DNA from: Phascolarctobacterium sp. | GTDB lineage: Bacteria; Bacillota; Negativicutes; Acidaminococcales; Acidaminococcaceae | NCBI GenBank assembly: GCA_016302525.1 | Contig: JAEDNJ010000076.1 | Coordinates: 1 to 7,129 of the forward strand | Direction: 5' to 3' | Length of the DNA: 7,129 nt | The notes under the pieces: generated by a model | Told to the model about the DNA's origin: nothing | What the model saw: only the letters and a program-made list of their open reading frames with translations | Database searches by the model: none | Translations under genes and position numbers: made by a program | In this document: one piece after another, positions 1-6,387 of the stretch | Numbering within the stretch: the first letter of the stretch is position 1 | Layout: every line of letters begins with the position of its first letter

Positions 1-220
1 TTCTATATCCCTCCTACACAACCCTATGCTTGCCTATAGTACAATTACTTTCAAGCTTTTTGCTGCCCTCTTCTAGGTTTATGCCTTTCTAAATGGTCTT
101 ATGTTCCCCTATATTAGCTTACCTGCAATCGTCTTGCCCCACACTCTCCTACATCGCCTTATGCCCGCCTATGGTGCCGTTTCTTTCAATCGTTTTGGCG
201 CCCTCCTCTAGGTTCATGCC
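1..220 (-). repeat. Decayed tandem array of the polymerase gene's 3' end
   Basis: Read on the minus strand, the last 72 bases of the polymerase gene (220 to 149) recur at 85 to 14 with no net indel. By eye about 55 of 72 positions are identical. The second copy keeps the frame and ends in TAG at the same place. It would encode GINLEEGSKKLESN-CTIGKHRVV, against GMNLEEGAKTIERN-GTIGGHKAM in the real gene. A third, more decayed copy lies between them, with its matching ACGATTG at 132-126 and its TAG at 91-89. That copy carries a one-base deletion and begins inside the real gene's stop region. Spacings between copies are about 60 and 75 bases. The bases after the outer stop (TGTAGGAGGG) resemble those after the real stop (TGTAGGAGAG), so the array probably continues past the left edge. 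Tandem duplication followed by decay is the simplest reading. Remains of a deleted second polymerase gene are an alternative for the outer copy. Confidence 0.8.
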
Positions 221-1669
221 CTTGAGCAGGCTGTTTTTGCCGAATTTTTTGTGGATGGCAAGAATAGCCTCCTGACAGCGCCTTTCGCGCTCCTGGTGCT
301 CCTTTTGGCGCTGTCTCTTTGCCTCTAGCTCTGTATAATCGGTAAATAAATCTAGCTGCTCACAGCTTTGCTTGGCTAGGGCAAGAGCCGCATATTCAGG
401 AATAACATCCGCAGCAGCCAGGACAACCCTTCTGACTAAAAGGCTCCTGTCTGCTATGCTCGTAAAGAGCTCCATGGTTTTGCCTACGATAAGCTCCGTC
501 GAAGAGGAATAACAGCCTAAATTAACGGAGCCGTGCCCATGCTTAGGTATACTGCGGCCGTAGTGGTCTTGTACGACCTCGCCCTTATAGTCGGCGGTAA
601 GGCTGTCCTTGTCATAGCCCAGGGTCAAGACTATCTGCCTCGTAACCAGTCGCTTGTCCACAAGGTCCAAAACCAAAAGGTCAATCATTTCTCTGACAAT
701 GAGCCTGGCCTTAGCGTAGCGATAGGGCTCAGGCAGGACCTGCCCGGAGCTTATAGAGCGTGTCGTGGGCTGGTAGCTCTTAATCGCAGCCATGGTAGTA
801 TAATCGCAGCCCCAGGCATGGTCGATAAGCAGCTCAGCATTCACCCCAAAAAGCTTATACAAGAGCTCCTGATTAAAAAAGCTCCTTTTACTACCTAAGG
901 AGCACAGGGCAATATCGCCCATCGTATAAAGCTGGTACTTGCTAAGCTTTCTGGCGTAGCCCTTGCCGATACGCCAAAAATCGGTGATGGGCGTATGCTC
1001 CCACAGTTTTTCTTTGTAGCTGTCCTCGTCTAAAAAGGCTACCCGCACCCCGTTTTCATCTGCTGGCATACGCTTAGCCACAATATCCATGGCAACTTTG
1101 GCAAGATACAAATTAGTACCTATGCCAGCGGTAGCAGTAATGCCAGTTGTAGCGAGGATGTCCTTGATAATGAGCCTGGCCAGCTCCTCTGCTGTCGCCT
1201 TATAAAGGCGGAGATATTTCGTAGCGTCTATAAAAACCTCGTCAATAGAATAGCTGTGCAAATCCTCCTCAGCAATGTACTTTAGATAAACAGCATAGAC
1301 CTGCGCACTTTTTTGCATATAAAGCGCCATCTGCGGTGGGGCAATGATAAAATCAACAGCCAAAAGCTTATTCTCTGCCAGCTCCTGCGCTAAGTAGGAT
1401 TTGCCGACAAAGTCCTTGCCTCCATTGGCCTTTTTGCGCTCACAGTTTATCTCGCGCACCTTTTGGATGGCCTCAAACAATCTGGGTCTGCCAGGGACTC
1501 CCAGAGCCTTCAAGGGTGGCGTAACTGCCAGGCAAATGGTTTTATCCGTTCTGCTTTGGTCGGCAACCACTAGGTTCGTCGTCAGCGGGTTTAAGTCTCT
1601 TTCTAAACATTCTACAGACGCATAAAAGGATTTCAGGTCAATGGCCATATAGATATTTCCACTATACAT
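149..1669 (-). CDS. Y-family translesion DNA polymerase (UmuC/YqjW/UvrX-like)
   Basis: This gene encodes an error-prone polymerase of 506 residues that would copy past damaged template bases. The palm carries the first metal-binding aspartate in MAIDLKSFYASVE (D11) and the SIDE motif in YSIDEVFIDA (D143, E144). TAGIGTNLYLAK (about 180-191) and the helix-hairpin-helix part WRIGKGYARKL (about 232-242) follow, then a little-finger region. The charged C-terminal tail ends in KKFGKNSLLKGMNLEEG and IGGHKAM, which I recognise as typical of the Bacillota YqjW/UvrX branch rather than of DinB. The open frame extends up to 1741, but the predicted -10 lies at 1735-1730, so that start would not be transcribed. 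The ATG at 1669 has GGAG nine bases upstream and is preferred. The ATG at 1648 (MAIDL) is a weaker alternative. No UmuD-like or YolD-like partner is adjacent. All catalytic residues are present, so activity is expected. Confidence 0.93.
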   Translation of the reverse strand: MYSGNIYMAIDLKSFYASVECLERDLNPLTTNLVVADQSRTDKTICLAVTPPLKALGVPGRPRLFEAIQKVREINCERKKANGGKDFVGKSYLAQELAENKLLAVDFIIAPPQMALYMQKSAQVYAVYLKYIAEEDLHSYSIDEVFIDATKYLRLYKATAEELARLIIKDILATTGITATAGIGTNLYLAKVAMDIVAKRMPADENGVRVAFLDEDSYKEKLWEHTPITDFWRIGKGYARKLSKYQLYTMGDIALCSLGSKRSFFNQELLYKLFGVNAELLIDHAWGCDYTTMAAIKSYQPTTRSISSGQVLPEPYRYAKARLIVREMIDLLVLDLVDKRLVTRQIVLTLGYDKDSLTADYKGEVVQDHYGRSIPKHGHGSVNLGCYSSSTELIVGKTMELFTSIADRSLLVRRVVLAAADVIPEYAALALAKQSCEQLDLFTDYTELEAKRQRQKEHQERERRCQEAILAIHKKFGKNSLLKGMNLEEGAKTIERNGTIGGHKAM

Positions 1670-1678
1670 TCGTACTTT

Positions 1679-1682
1679 CTCC
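1679..1682 (-). promoter_or_regulatory. Ribosome binding site fixing the polymerase start
   Basis: On the minus strand GGAG stands nine bases before the ATG at 1669, in the context GGAGAAAGTACGA-ATG. Together with the promoter position it rules out the longer frame that opens at 1741. Confidence 0.65.
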
Positions 1683-1729
1683 GTTATAAGTCTGATATTG
1701 TTTGTATATAAAAACTTTTGTTTGAGATT

Positions 1730-1758
1730 ATTGTAGCACATCTTAGGTAGAAGTTCAA
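1730..1758 (-). promoter_or_regulatory. Sigma-A type promoter of the polymerase gene
   Basis: On the minus strand there is TTGAAC (1758-1753), a 17-base spacer, and TACAAT (1735-1730), followed by the gene's ribosome binding site and ATG at 1669. Upstream of the -35, at about 1760-1785, the minus strand has A-tracts that resemble an UP element. The -35 sits inside the small palindrome AGTTGAACT. No canonical Bacillota LexA box (GAAC, four bases, GTTC) is visible, so SOS control cannot be claimed from sequence. Confidence 0.7.
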
Positions 1759-1805
1759 CTGTTTTTTTGAAATATCTTTTTTTATTTAGCCAAGAGCAGC
1801 TGACT

Positions 1806-2030
1806 TTTCAGCATAAATATAGGCAGCAATCAGCTAAAAATGCTATTCTTTGAGCTAATTACAGCTGGTGTTTCAGCATAAATATAGGCAGCAATCAGCT
1901 AAAAATGCTATTCTTTGAGCTAATTACAGCTGGTGTTTCAGCATAAATATAAGAAAGTAATCAGAAATAAATCTAATTATTTGCACCAAATACAGCTGGC
2001 CTTTCAGCAGAAACACAAGAAAAGTTATCA
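1806..2030. repeat. 65-bp intergenic tandem repeat, four units of decreasing identity
   Basis: Units begin with TTTCAGCA at 1806, 1871, 1936 and 2002. Units 1 and 2 are identical over all 65 bases. Unit 3 keeps the first 17 bases and the CAGCTGG near its end but has diverged in between. Only the start of unit 4 can be aligned. Each junction has GCTG and CAGC facing each other across a short loop (1799-1802/1809-1812, 1864-1867/1874-1877, 1929-1932/1939-1942, 1995-1998/2005-2008). Around 1799-1812 the stem extends to five base pairs (GCTGA/TCAGC). The array fills most of the 1742-2114 gap between two divergent genes. No open frame in it looks like a protein. Confidence 0.93.
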
Positions 2031-2069
2031 ACAAAAAATAATCTTTTCTATTCTCTGCCCTAAGTTTTG

Positions 2070-2078
2070 TGGTATAAT
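2070..2078 (+). promoter_or_regulatory. Extended -10 promoter for the HAD gene
   Basis: TGGTATAAT is a perfect extended -10 element about 37 bases before the ATG at 2115. No good -35 lies 17 bases upstream, which is common for extended -10 promoters. A second TATAAT stands at 2083-2088. The array of 65-bp repeats ends just upstream, so it could influence this promoter. Confidence 0.6.
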
Positions 2079-2114
2079 TGTCTATAATCTTTTTCATAGA
2101 AGGCAGGTTGGCAT

Positions 2115-3008
2115 ATGAAAAGTAATATTGTAGCACTCCTTTACGATGTAGATAAAACCCTCACCCCCAAGAATATGCAGGAGTATGGCTATATCACCAA
2201 TATAGGCTATAGCGCAGATGAGTTTTGGCAAATCGTCAACAAATTCTCTATCGAAAATAAAATGGACCCGATTCTTGCCTATATGTATATGATGGTTCGT
2301 TGTGCTCGCGGCAAATTTATTGTTAATCGCAGAACGCTCAATGATTTAGGCAAGCCGGTCTCCTTTTTCCCAGGTGTAGACAGCTGGTTTGCGCGTATCA
2401 ATCAATATGCAGCGAAAAAGGGGCTCAAGGTGGAGCATTATATTATCTCTAGCGGCCTGAGGGAAATCATTGAGGGCATGGATATTGCCCATAACTTTAA
2501 GGATATTTTTGCTAATTACTTTGTCTATGACAGCGATGGAATAGCTATCTGGCCTGCACTTACTATTAACTACACCAGTAAAACACAGTTTATTTTTAGA
2601 ATTAACAAGGGAATTTTGGATGTCAACGAGAATGATAAGCTCAATGAGTACACACCTGACGAGGACAGGCGGATTCCCTTTTCCAACATGATTTATATAG
2701 GCGACGGCTTAACAGATGTGCCCTCAATGAAGCTGGTGCGGCTTAGCGGTGGTCATTCTATAGCTGTGTATAACAAGAACCTGGCCTTTGCTAATAAGAT
2801 GCGTGCCTATGGCAGGGTAGATTTCGTAGCCAAGGCGGATTACTCCGAAGGGCAGGGGCTGGAAAAAATCGTTACCTCTATCATTGACGAGGTTGCTGCC
2901 CGTTGGCAACAGGAGGAATACCAAAGACAGTTTTTAAGCACTGCTGAAGAGCAGCTGGAGAAAGAAAAGACCTCCGAGTGCTTTGAGCAACAAACGCTTG
3001 ATTTTTAA
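2115..3008 (+). CDS. HAD-superfamily phosphatase (phosphoserine-phosphatase-like fold)
   Basis: This is a soluble hydrolase of 297 residues with the complete haloacid dehalogenase set. Motif I is YDVDKTLT, with nucleophile D11, acid-base D13 and T15. Motif II is IISSGLREI (S112 or S113). A motif III lysine is probably K156 (TSKTQF). Motif IV is YIGDGLTDVPSM (D197, D201). The cap lies between motifs I and II, as in subfamily I enzymes. The opening, with DVDKTLTPKNMQEYG and later ILAYMYMM, resembles an uncharacterised Bacillota family whose substrate is not known to me. The last 35 or so residues are highly charged (EEQLEKEKTSE) and may form a helix outside the fold. AGGCAGG seven bases before the ATG serves as ribosome binding site. 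A phosphomonoester substrate is expected from the fold, and the neighbours give no hint of which one. Confidence 0.9.
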   Translation: MKSNIVALLYDVDKTLTPKNMQEYGYITNIGYSADEFWQIVNKFSIENKMDPILAYMYMMVRCARGKFIVNRRTLNDLGKPVSFFPGVDSWFARINQYAAKKGLKVEHYIISSGLREIIEGMDIAHNFKDIFANYFVYDSDGIAIWPALTINYTSKTQFIFRINKGILDVNENDKLNEYTPDEDRRIPFSNMIYIGDGLTDVPSMKLVRLSGGHSIAVYNKNLAFANKMRAYGRVDFVAKADYSEGQGLEKIVTSIIDEVAARWQQEEYQRQFLSTAEEQLEKEKTSECFEQQTLDF

Positions 3009-3019
3009 CAAAAAATTTC

Positions 3020-3048
3020 TAGTACAGTCATATAAATAATGATATAAT
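3020..3048 (+). promoter_or_regulatory. Probable promoter of the cyclic-di-GMP gene
   Basis: TATAAT at 3043-3048 is a consensus -10 lying 64 bases before the ATG at 3112. The hexamer 17 bases upstream (TAGTAC, 3020-3025) is a poor -35. The region is very AT-rich, so chance matches are likely. A strong ribosome binding site, GGGGAG at 3101-3106, lies five bases before the ATG. The leader therefore spans roughly 55 bases. Confidence 0.45.
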
Positions 3049-3111
3049 AAAAACATTTATGTAAATATTATTGTTTTATCCTTTTAAATTATTTATATAA
3101 GGGGAGTTTCG

Positions 3112-5919
3112 ATGAATTCTTCTAATGAACTAAACGCACTTAATCAAAAATTACAGGAGCAACAAAATCGCTTAGAAGAAGCTGCTGCTTTGATGAAGGC
3201 ACAGCAGGAAGAGATTAGCACGCTTAAGCAAATACTAGAGGCAAACAAGGCTCATATGCAGCAGGTTACCTCGGAGCAGGAGCACCACATCCAGGAGCTG
3301 GATAATGCACGCAAACTCATCATTCGGCTGCAGCATAAGCTAAAAAGCGGTGTCTGGAAGATTGACTATGATGCTGACGGAGTTATCAGGGAGGTATGCT
3401 TTAGCGAGGAATATAGAGAGGTTTTAGCGCTGGGTGACGAGAGCTTTTTCCCTAATACTGTTGAAGATTGGGTAATACGGCTACATCCAGATGACAGGGA
3501 AGAGCTTTTGAAGAAATATTTTGCCTTTAAAGCAGCCAAGAACGAAAAGATCAGCCTTGACTTAAGCTATCGCTTTAGGGATGGCGTAGGAAAATATCGC
3601 TGGTTGAGGACTGTGGGCAGCTTAGTTAAGAGTGCTGACGGTTCTTACTCTATTATAGGCTTTTCTACAGACGAAACTGATGAGCTGAATCGTGACAGTG
3701 TAACGGGCGGCAGTAACCGTGAGGGCTTCCTGGCTTTTATGGAAGACTATTTTCGCAATAAGCAGGATAAGTCTGGCTATAGCCTCTTGTATTTTAATAT
3801 TCGCAGCTTTAAGGCGCTTAACGAGCTGTGGGGCTTTGCTGCGGGTGACAGGTTCATTAAGCATTATTATAATATGCTGGTTAACTCTGCACTCAAGCCT
3901 GTGAAGGTGGGTCGTAGAAGCGACCATTTCTTTTGTCTGGTAGAACGGCAGGAGAACCTTTTTGCGGAAATTGAGAAGCTTTGCAATATCAATTACAATA
4001 TAGAAGGCTCGCATATAGCTATGCGTATGCGCTGCGGCATTTATCATATAAATGATGAGCAGCTCAGCAGTGCGGGCATGCTGGACAGGGCGAAGCTGGC
4101 TAAGGAGAAGATTACCGACCAATATGTTAAGCCCTATGCTGTTTTTGACGAAGAAATGAAAAAGCAATATGTAGAAATGGCCTTTGCCGCTGCCGAGGTG
4201 CATACTGCTATTGCTAAGGACCAGTTTAAGATTTATTATCAGCCGATTGTAGAGACCCAAACGGGCAGAGTTGTCTCTGCCGAGGCTTTAGTGCGCTGGC
4301 AACATCCTGAAAGGGGACTTATTGCGCCTGGAGTTTTCATTCCTGCCTTTGAAAAGGAGGGTCTGATTACTGCTGTTGACCGCAAAGTTCTTTCTCATAT
4401 GAGAGACCTTTATAAAAAGCGTTTGGCAGACAATGCGCCTCTAGTGCCTGTTTCGGTAAATCTATCCTGGATGGATTTTTATGACAACGAGCTTATGGAG
4501 CGGATAGTCGAGGATATGGATAGCAACCATTATCCTAAGGGACTGTTGCGGGTGGAGGTAACTGAATCAAGCTACGCTGCTCTTTCACAAAATGTAGGTG
4601 AGCTGCTAAAGAGCTTTAAGGACAGAAATGTTATGCTCCTGCTTGATGATTTTGGCACGGGTGTGGCTTCGCTGGATATGCTGCAGCAGTACGGCTTTGA
4701 CATCCTGAAAATTGATATTTCGTTCACACGCAAAATTGGGAAGAATTTACGAACCAATAGTATCGTGCAGGCCATTATTGATATGTGCCATCAAATGGGT
4801 ATCAAGGTTATTGCTGAGGGCGTAGAAACGGTTGAGCAGCTGGATTTTTATAGAGAAAACAACTGCGACTATATTCAGGGTTATTATTTTTATAAGCCTT
4901 TGCCAGAGGAAGAGTTTATTGCTCTGCTGGATGAGCAGGCAGCTCATGGGGCTTTAGTCGATTTTAGAGCGCCTGCGCAAGGTCTGCCCTCCTCGTATTA
5001 CAAGGCCTATTTATATTTTCCAGATGAAAAAATGCGCCAAAGGGCCAACCTGGCTGCCGACAGTATTTTACAGATGATTGGCGCTAATTCTGGCGTGGGT
5101 GCTGTGAGCGGTCTTTATGACGCGCAATACAGTATTTGCTTCTTTAGCAATCTGATGGCAGAATTTTTGGGTTATACCAATGAGGAGCTAATGTCTAAGG
5201 CAGACGGCTCTTATCTGAATTTGATTGCGCCAGAGGACAGAGAGCGATTTTGCAAGGATGAAAGCATGGAGCGCTACTATGCCCTGATTGACAGGTATGG
5301 TGAAAAATGTCATGTCAAGGAGCTGCGTACTAATGTGAGAAATGTAGCTGGCGAAAAGCAATGGGTGGCCTCTGTCAAGAAGATTGAACGGCTTGCTGAC
5401 GAGGAAATGGTGCGTATTGCTCAGCTGAACGCTGTGCATGATACGGATTCCTTTACCCATCTGCTGACGAAGAATGCCTTCTTTCATAAGATGGACCTTA
5501 TGCTGCACAATGAGCCTACGCTGCCCTGCACGCTGATGATTCTGGACCTGGACAATTTCAAGAGCGTTAATGACATTTGCGGGCATATACGCGGTGATGA
5601 GGTGCTGCTCAAGGTTTCCCAAATCCTTACCAAGCTGTTTAGAACCACAGATTTGATTGGTCGCTTTGGCGGAGATGAGTTCATGGTGCTCATGTGCGGC
5701 ACGAATAGTAGAGAGTTGGCCAAAAAACGCTCCAATAAAATCAACCAAATTTTAGCCAGGGAAATTTATTATTCCGAGCTGCAAAAGCCCTGTACTATTA
5801 GTATTGGCGTAGTCTGCAGCAAGGGACCCAGCACGAGAAGTGAGCTCTTTAACAAGGCAGACATTGCGCTTTATAAGGCTAAGGCCGCTGGCAGAAACAC
5901 CTTTGTTTTGAGCGACTAA
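3112..5919 (+). CDS. Cyclic-di-GMP synthase/phosphodiesterase: PAS-degenerate GGDEF-EAL-PAS-GGDEF
   Basis: This 935-residue protein has no signal peptide or membrane segment and should be cytosolic. Residues 1-78 are a Q/E/K-rich coiled coil that probably dimerises. A PAS domain (about 80-190, with WVIRLHPDDRE) follows. The first GGDEF domain (about 195-345) is degenerate: RRSDHF at 268-273 replaces RGGDEF, and the metal aspartates are gone (FNIRSFK). The EAL domain (about 360-610) keeps E391 of EAL, N450, E482/E485, D512-D513, K533, E569 and Q589, so it should hydrolyse cyclic di-GMP. A second PAS-like domain (about 650-760) precedes an intact GGDEF (about 775-933) with DLDNFK (D812, D814), GGDEF at 853-857 and an inhibitory site RTTD (844-847) spaced as in PleD. 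The protein could therefore both make and break cyclic di-GMP. The degenerate GGDEF may bind GTP and regulate the EAL domain, as in some other dual proteins. PAS ligands cannot be read from sequence. Confidence 0.95.
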   Translation: MNSSNELNALNQKLQEQQNRLEEAAALMKAQQEEISTLKQILEANKAHMQQVTSEQEHHIQELDNARKLIIRLQHKLKSGVWKIDYDADGVIREVCFSEEYREVLALGDESFFPNTVEDWVIRLHPDDREELLKKYFAFKAAKNEKISLDLSYRFRDGVGKYRWLRTVGSLVKSADGSYSIIGFSTDETDELNRDSVTGGSNREGFLAFMEDYFRNKQDKSGYSLLYFNIRSFKALNELWGFAAGDRFIKHYYNMLVNSALKPVKVGRRSDHFFCLVERQENLFAEIEKLCNINYNIEGSHIAMRMRCGIYHINDEQLSSAGMLDRAKLAKEKITDQYVKPYAVFDEEMKKQYVEMAFAAAEVHTAIAKDQFKIYYQPIVETQTGRVVSAEALVRWQHPERGLIAPGVFIPAFEKEGLITAVDRKVLSHMRDLYKKRLADNAPLVPVSVNLSWMDFYDNELMERIVEDMDSNHYPKGLLRVEVTESSYAALSQNVGELLKSFKDRNVMLLLDDFGTGVASLDMLQQYGFDILKIDISFTRKIGKNLRTNSIVQAIIDMCHQMGIKVIAEGVETVEQLDFYRENNCDYIQGYYFYKPLPEEEFIALLDEQAAHGALVDFRAPAQGLPSSYYKAYLYFPDEKMRQRANLAADSILQMIGANSGVGAVSGLYDAQYSICFFSNLMAEFLGYTNEELMSKADGSYLNLIAPEDRERFCKDESMERYYALIDRYGEKCHVKELRTNVRNVAGEKQWVASVKKIERLADEEMVRIAQLNAVHDTDSFTHLLTKNAFFHKMDLMLHNEPTLPCTLMILDLDNFKSVNDICGHIRGDEVLLKVSQILTKLFRTTDLIGRFGGDEFMVLMCGTNSRELAKKRSNKINQILAREIYYSELQKPCTISIGVVCSKGPSTRSELFNKADIALYKAKAAGRNTFVLSD

Positions 5920-5938
5920 GCAAATAAAAACATAGAGC

Positions 5939-6082
5939 GTTGATGGCTTTTAGGTAGATGAGCATATTGTAGGTGTTGCCTATGGCAAGCAGCTAGCCCT
6001 TGCCTTTCATCCGGAGCTGACGGACGATAGCAGAATTCATGAGCGGTTCCTCGAACTGGTGCGGGAAAATAAAAGAATTTGA
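5939..6082 (+). pseudogene. pdxT: pdxT remnant (glutaminase subunit of PLP synthase, C-terminal end only)
   Basis: The plus-strand frame ending in TGA at 6080-6082 reads HIVGVAYGKQLALAFHPEL, then TDDSRIHERFLELVREN. This matches the C-terminus of PdxT (SNO family), where FHPEL supplies the catalytic His and Glu of the class I glutamine amidotransferase triad. In frame upstream there is VDGF followed by a TAG at 5951-5953, and another TAG at 5933-5935. Nothing recognisable as the nucleophile-Cys region or the N-terminal half exists, because the large cyclic-di-GMP gene ends at 5919. No pdxS is present here. About 42 codons after the TAG remain without a frameshift, so the decay is probably not ancient. 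A complete gene would be near 190 codons. No start codon with a ribosome binding site precedes the fragment, so it is unlikely to be translated. Confidence 0.82.
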
Positions 6083-6107
6083 CTTTTTGACATATTTTTG
6101 CCATTAT
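6079..6107 (+). promoter_or_regulatory. Possible promoter of the small thioredoxin-fold gene
   Basis: TTGACT (6079-6084), a 17-base spacer and CATTAT (6102-6107) give a moderate match. Two better single hexamers, TTGACA at 6087-6092 and TATACT at 6115-6120, are 22 bases apart, which is too far for one sigma-A promoter. The -35 overlaps the TGA of the pdxT remnant. Confidence 0.35.
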
Positions 6108-6133
6108 TTAAGCTTATACTAAAGCCAGAAGGT

Positions 6134-6140
6134 AAGGAGG
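6134..6140 (+). promoter_or_regulatory. Consensus ribosome binding site AAGGAGG
   Basis: AAGGAGG stands seven bases before the ATG at 6148. It is the strongest ribosome binding site in the window. It fixes the start of the small thioredoxin-fold gene and argues that this gene is really translated. Confidence 0.85.
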
Positions 6141-6147
6141 CGAAAAT

Positions 6148-6387
6148 ATGCATGTAAAAATACTTGGTCCTGCAACGAAGGATGCAGAAAAGCTCATGCA
6201 AAACACTGCAATTGCCCTAAAGAAACTCAAAATCAAGGCTTCCTTTGAGAATGTCAACGACTTTAGAAAGGTGATGACCTACGGCGTGATGACTATGCCG
6301 GCGCTGGTTATTGATGAGCAGCTGCTTTCCTACGGCACTATTCTTAATGTTGAAGAAGCAATGAAGCTTATTAAAACTCTTATGTAA
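6148..6387 (+). CDS. Small thioredoxin-fold protein (MTH895/'redox-active disulfide protein 2' family) without cysteines
   Basis: This 79-residue protein has the layout of the small archaeal-bacterial thioredoxin-like family represented by MTH895: a beta strand (VKILG), a turn, a long helix (TKDAEKLMQNTAIALKKL), a second strand (KASFENV), then YGVMTMPALVID with the cis-proline at P51, and a final helix (NVEEAMKLIKTLM). In the family the loop after the first strand is normally G-x-G-C-x-x-C. Here it reads GPATKDA, so the two cysteines are T10 and A13. The protein contains no cysteine at all, so it cannot do thiol-disulfide exchange. A binding or structural role is possible. Family members often sit beside a permease or an ArsR-type regulator, and neither is adjacent here. 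The length is normal, the frame is intact and the ribosome binding site is excellent, so it is not a pseudogene by any visible sign. Confidence 0.8.
   Translation: MHVKILGPATKDAEKLMQNTAIALKKLKIKASFENVNDFRKVMTYGVMTMPALVIDEQLLSYGTILNVEEAMKLIKTLM

Noticed and set aside
533..898. Plus-strand frame of 121 codons
   Set aside because: It is antisense to the little-finger region of the polymerase gene and looks like a shadow frame.
1730..1770. LexA/SOS operator at the polymerase promoter
   Set aside because: Expected for such polymerases, but no GAAC-N4-GTTC palindrome is present. AGTTGAACT around the -35 is too short to call.
1806..2030. CRISPR array
   Set aside because: Whole 65-bp units are repeated head to tail with no unique spacers between constant short repeats, and no cas gene is present.
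2025..2033. DnaA-box-like TTATCAACA, with the tandem repeats as possible iterons of an origin
   Set aside because: It is a single one-mismatch site. No further boxes, no initiator gene and no AT-rich unwinding region of the expected layout are nearby.
1924..2136. Minus-strand frame of 70 codons in the intergenic region
   Set aside because: It is built from the repeat units and AT-rich sequence, runs into the HAD gene start, and resembles no protein.
3036..3073. AATAAT...ATTATT inverted repeat as operator or terminator
   Set aside because: It is an all-A/T stem in an AT-rich leader with no GC core, so chance is sufficient.
3622..4260. Long open frame on the minus strand, 212 codons
   Set aside because: It lies wholly antisense to the first GGDEF and PAS region of a gene with clear domains. 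Its translation resembles no family and it has no ribosome binding site.
5188..5748. Minus-strand open frames opposite the C-terminal PAS-GGDEF region
   Set aside because: They are antisense to intact catalytic sequence, overlap one another, and have low-complexity translations with no recognisable motif.
6087..6120. TTGACA plus TATACT as the promoter of the thioredoxin-fold gene
   Set aside because: The two hexamers are separated by 22 bases, outside the usual 16-18.
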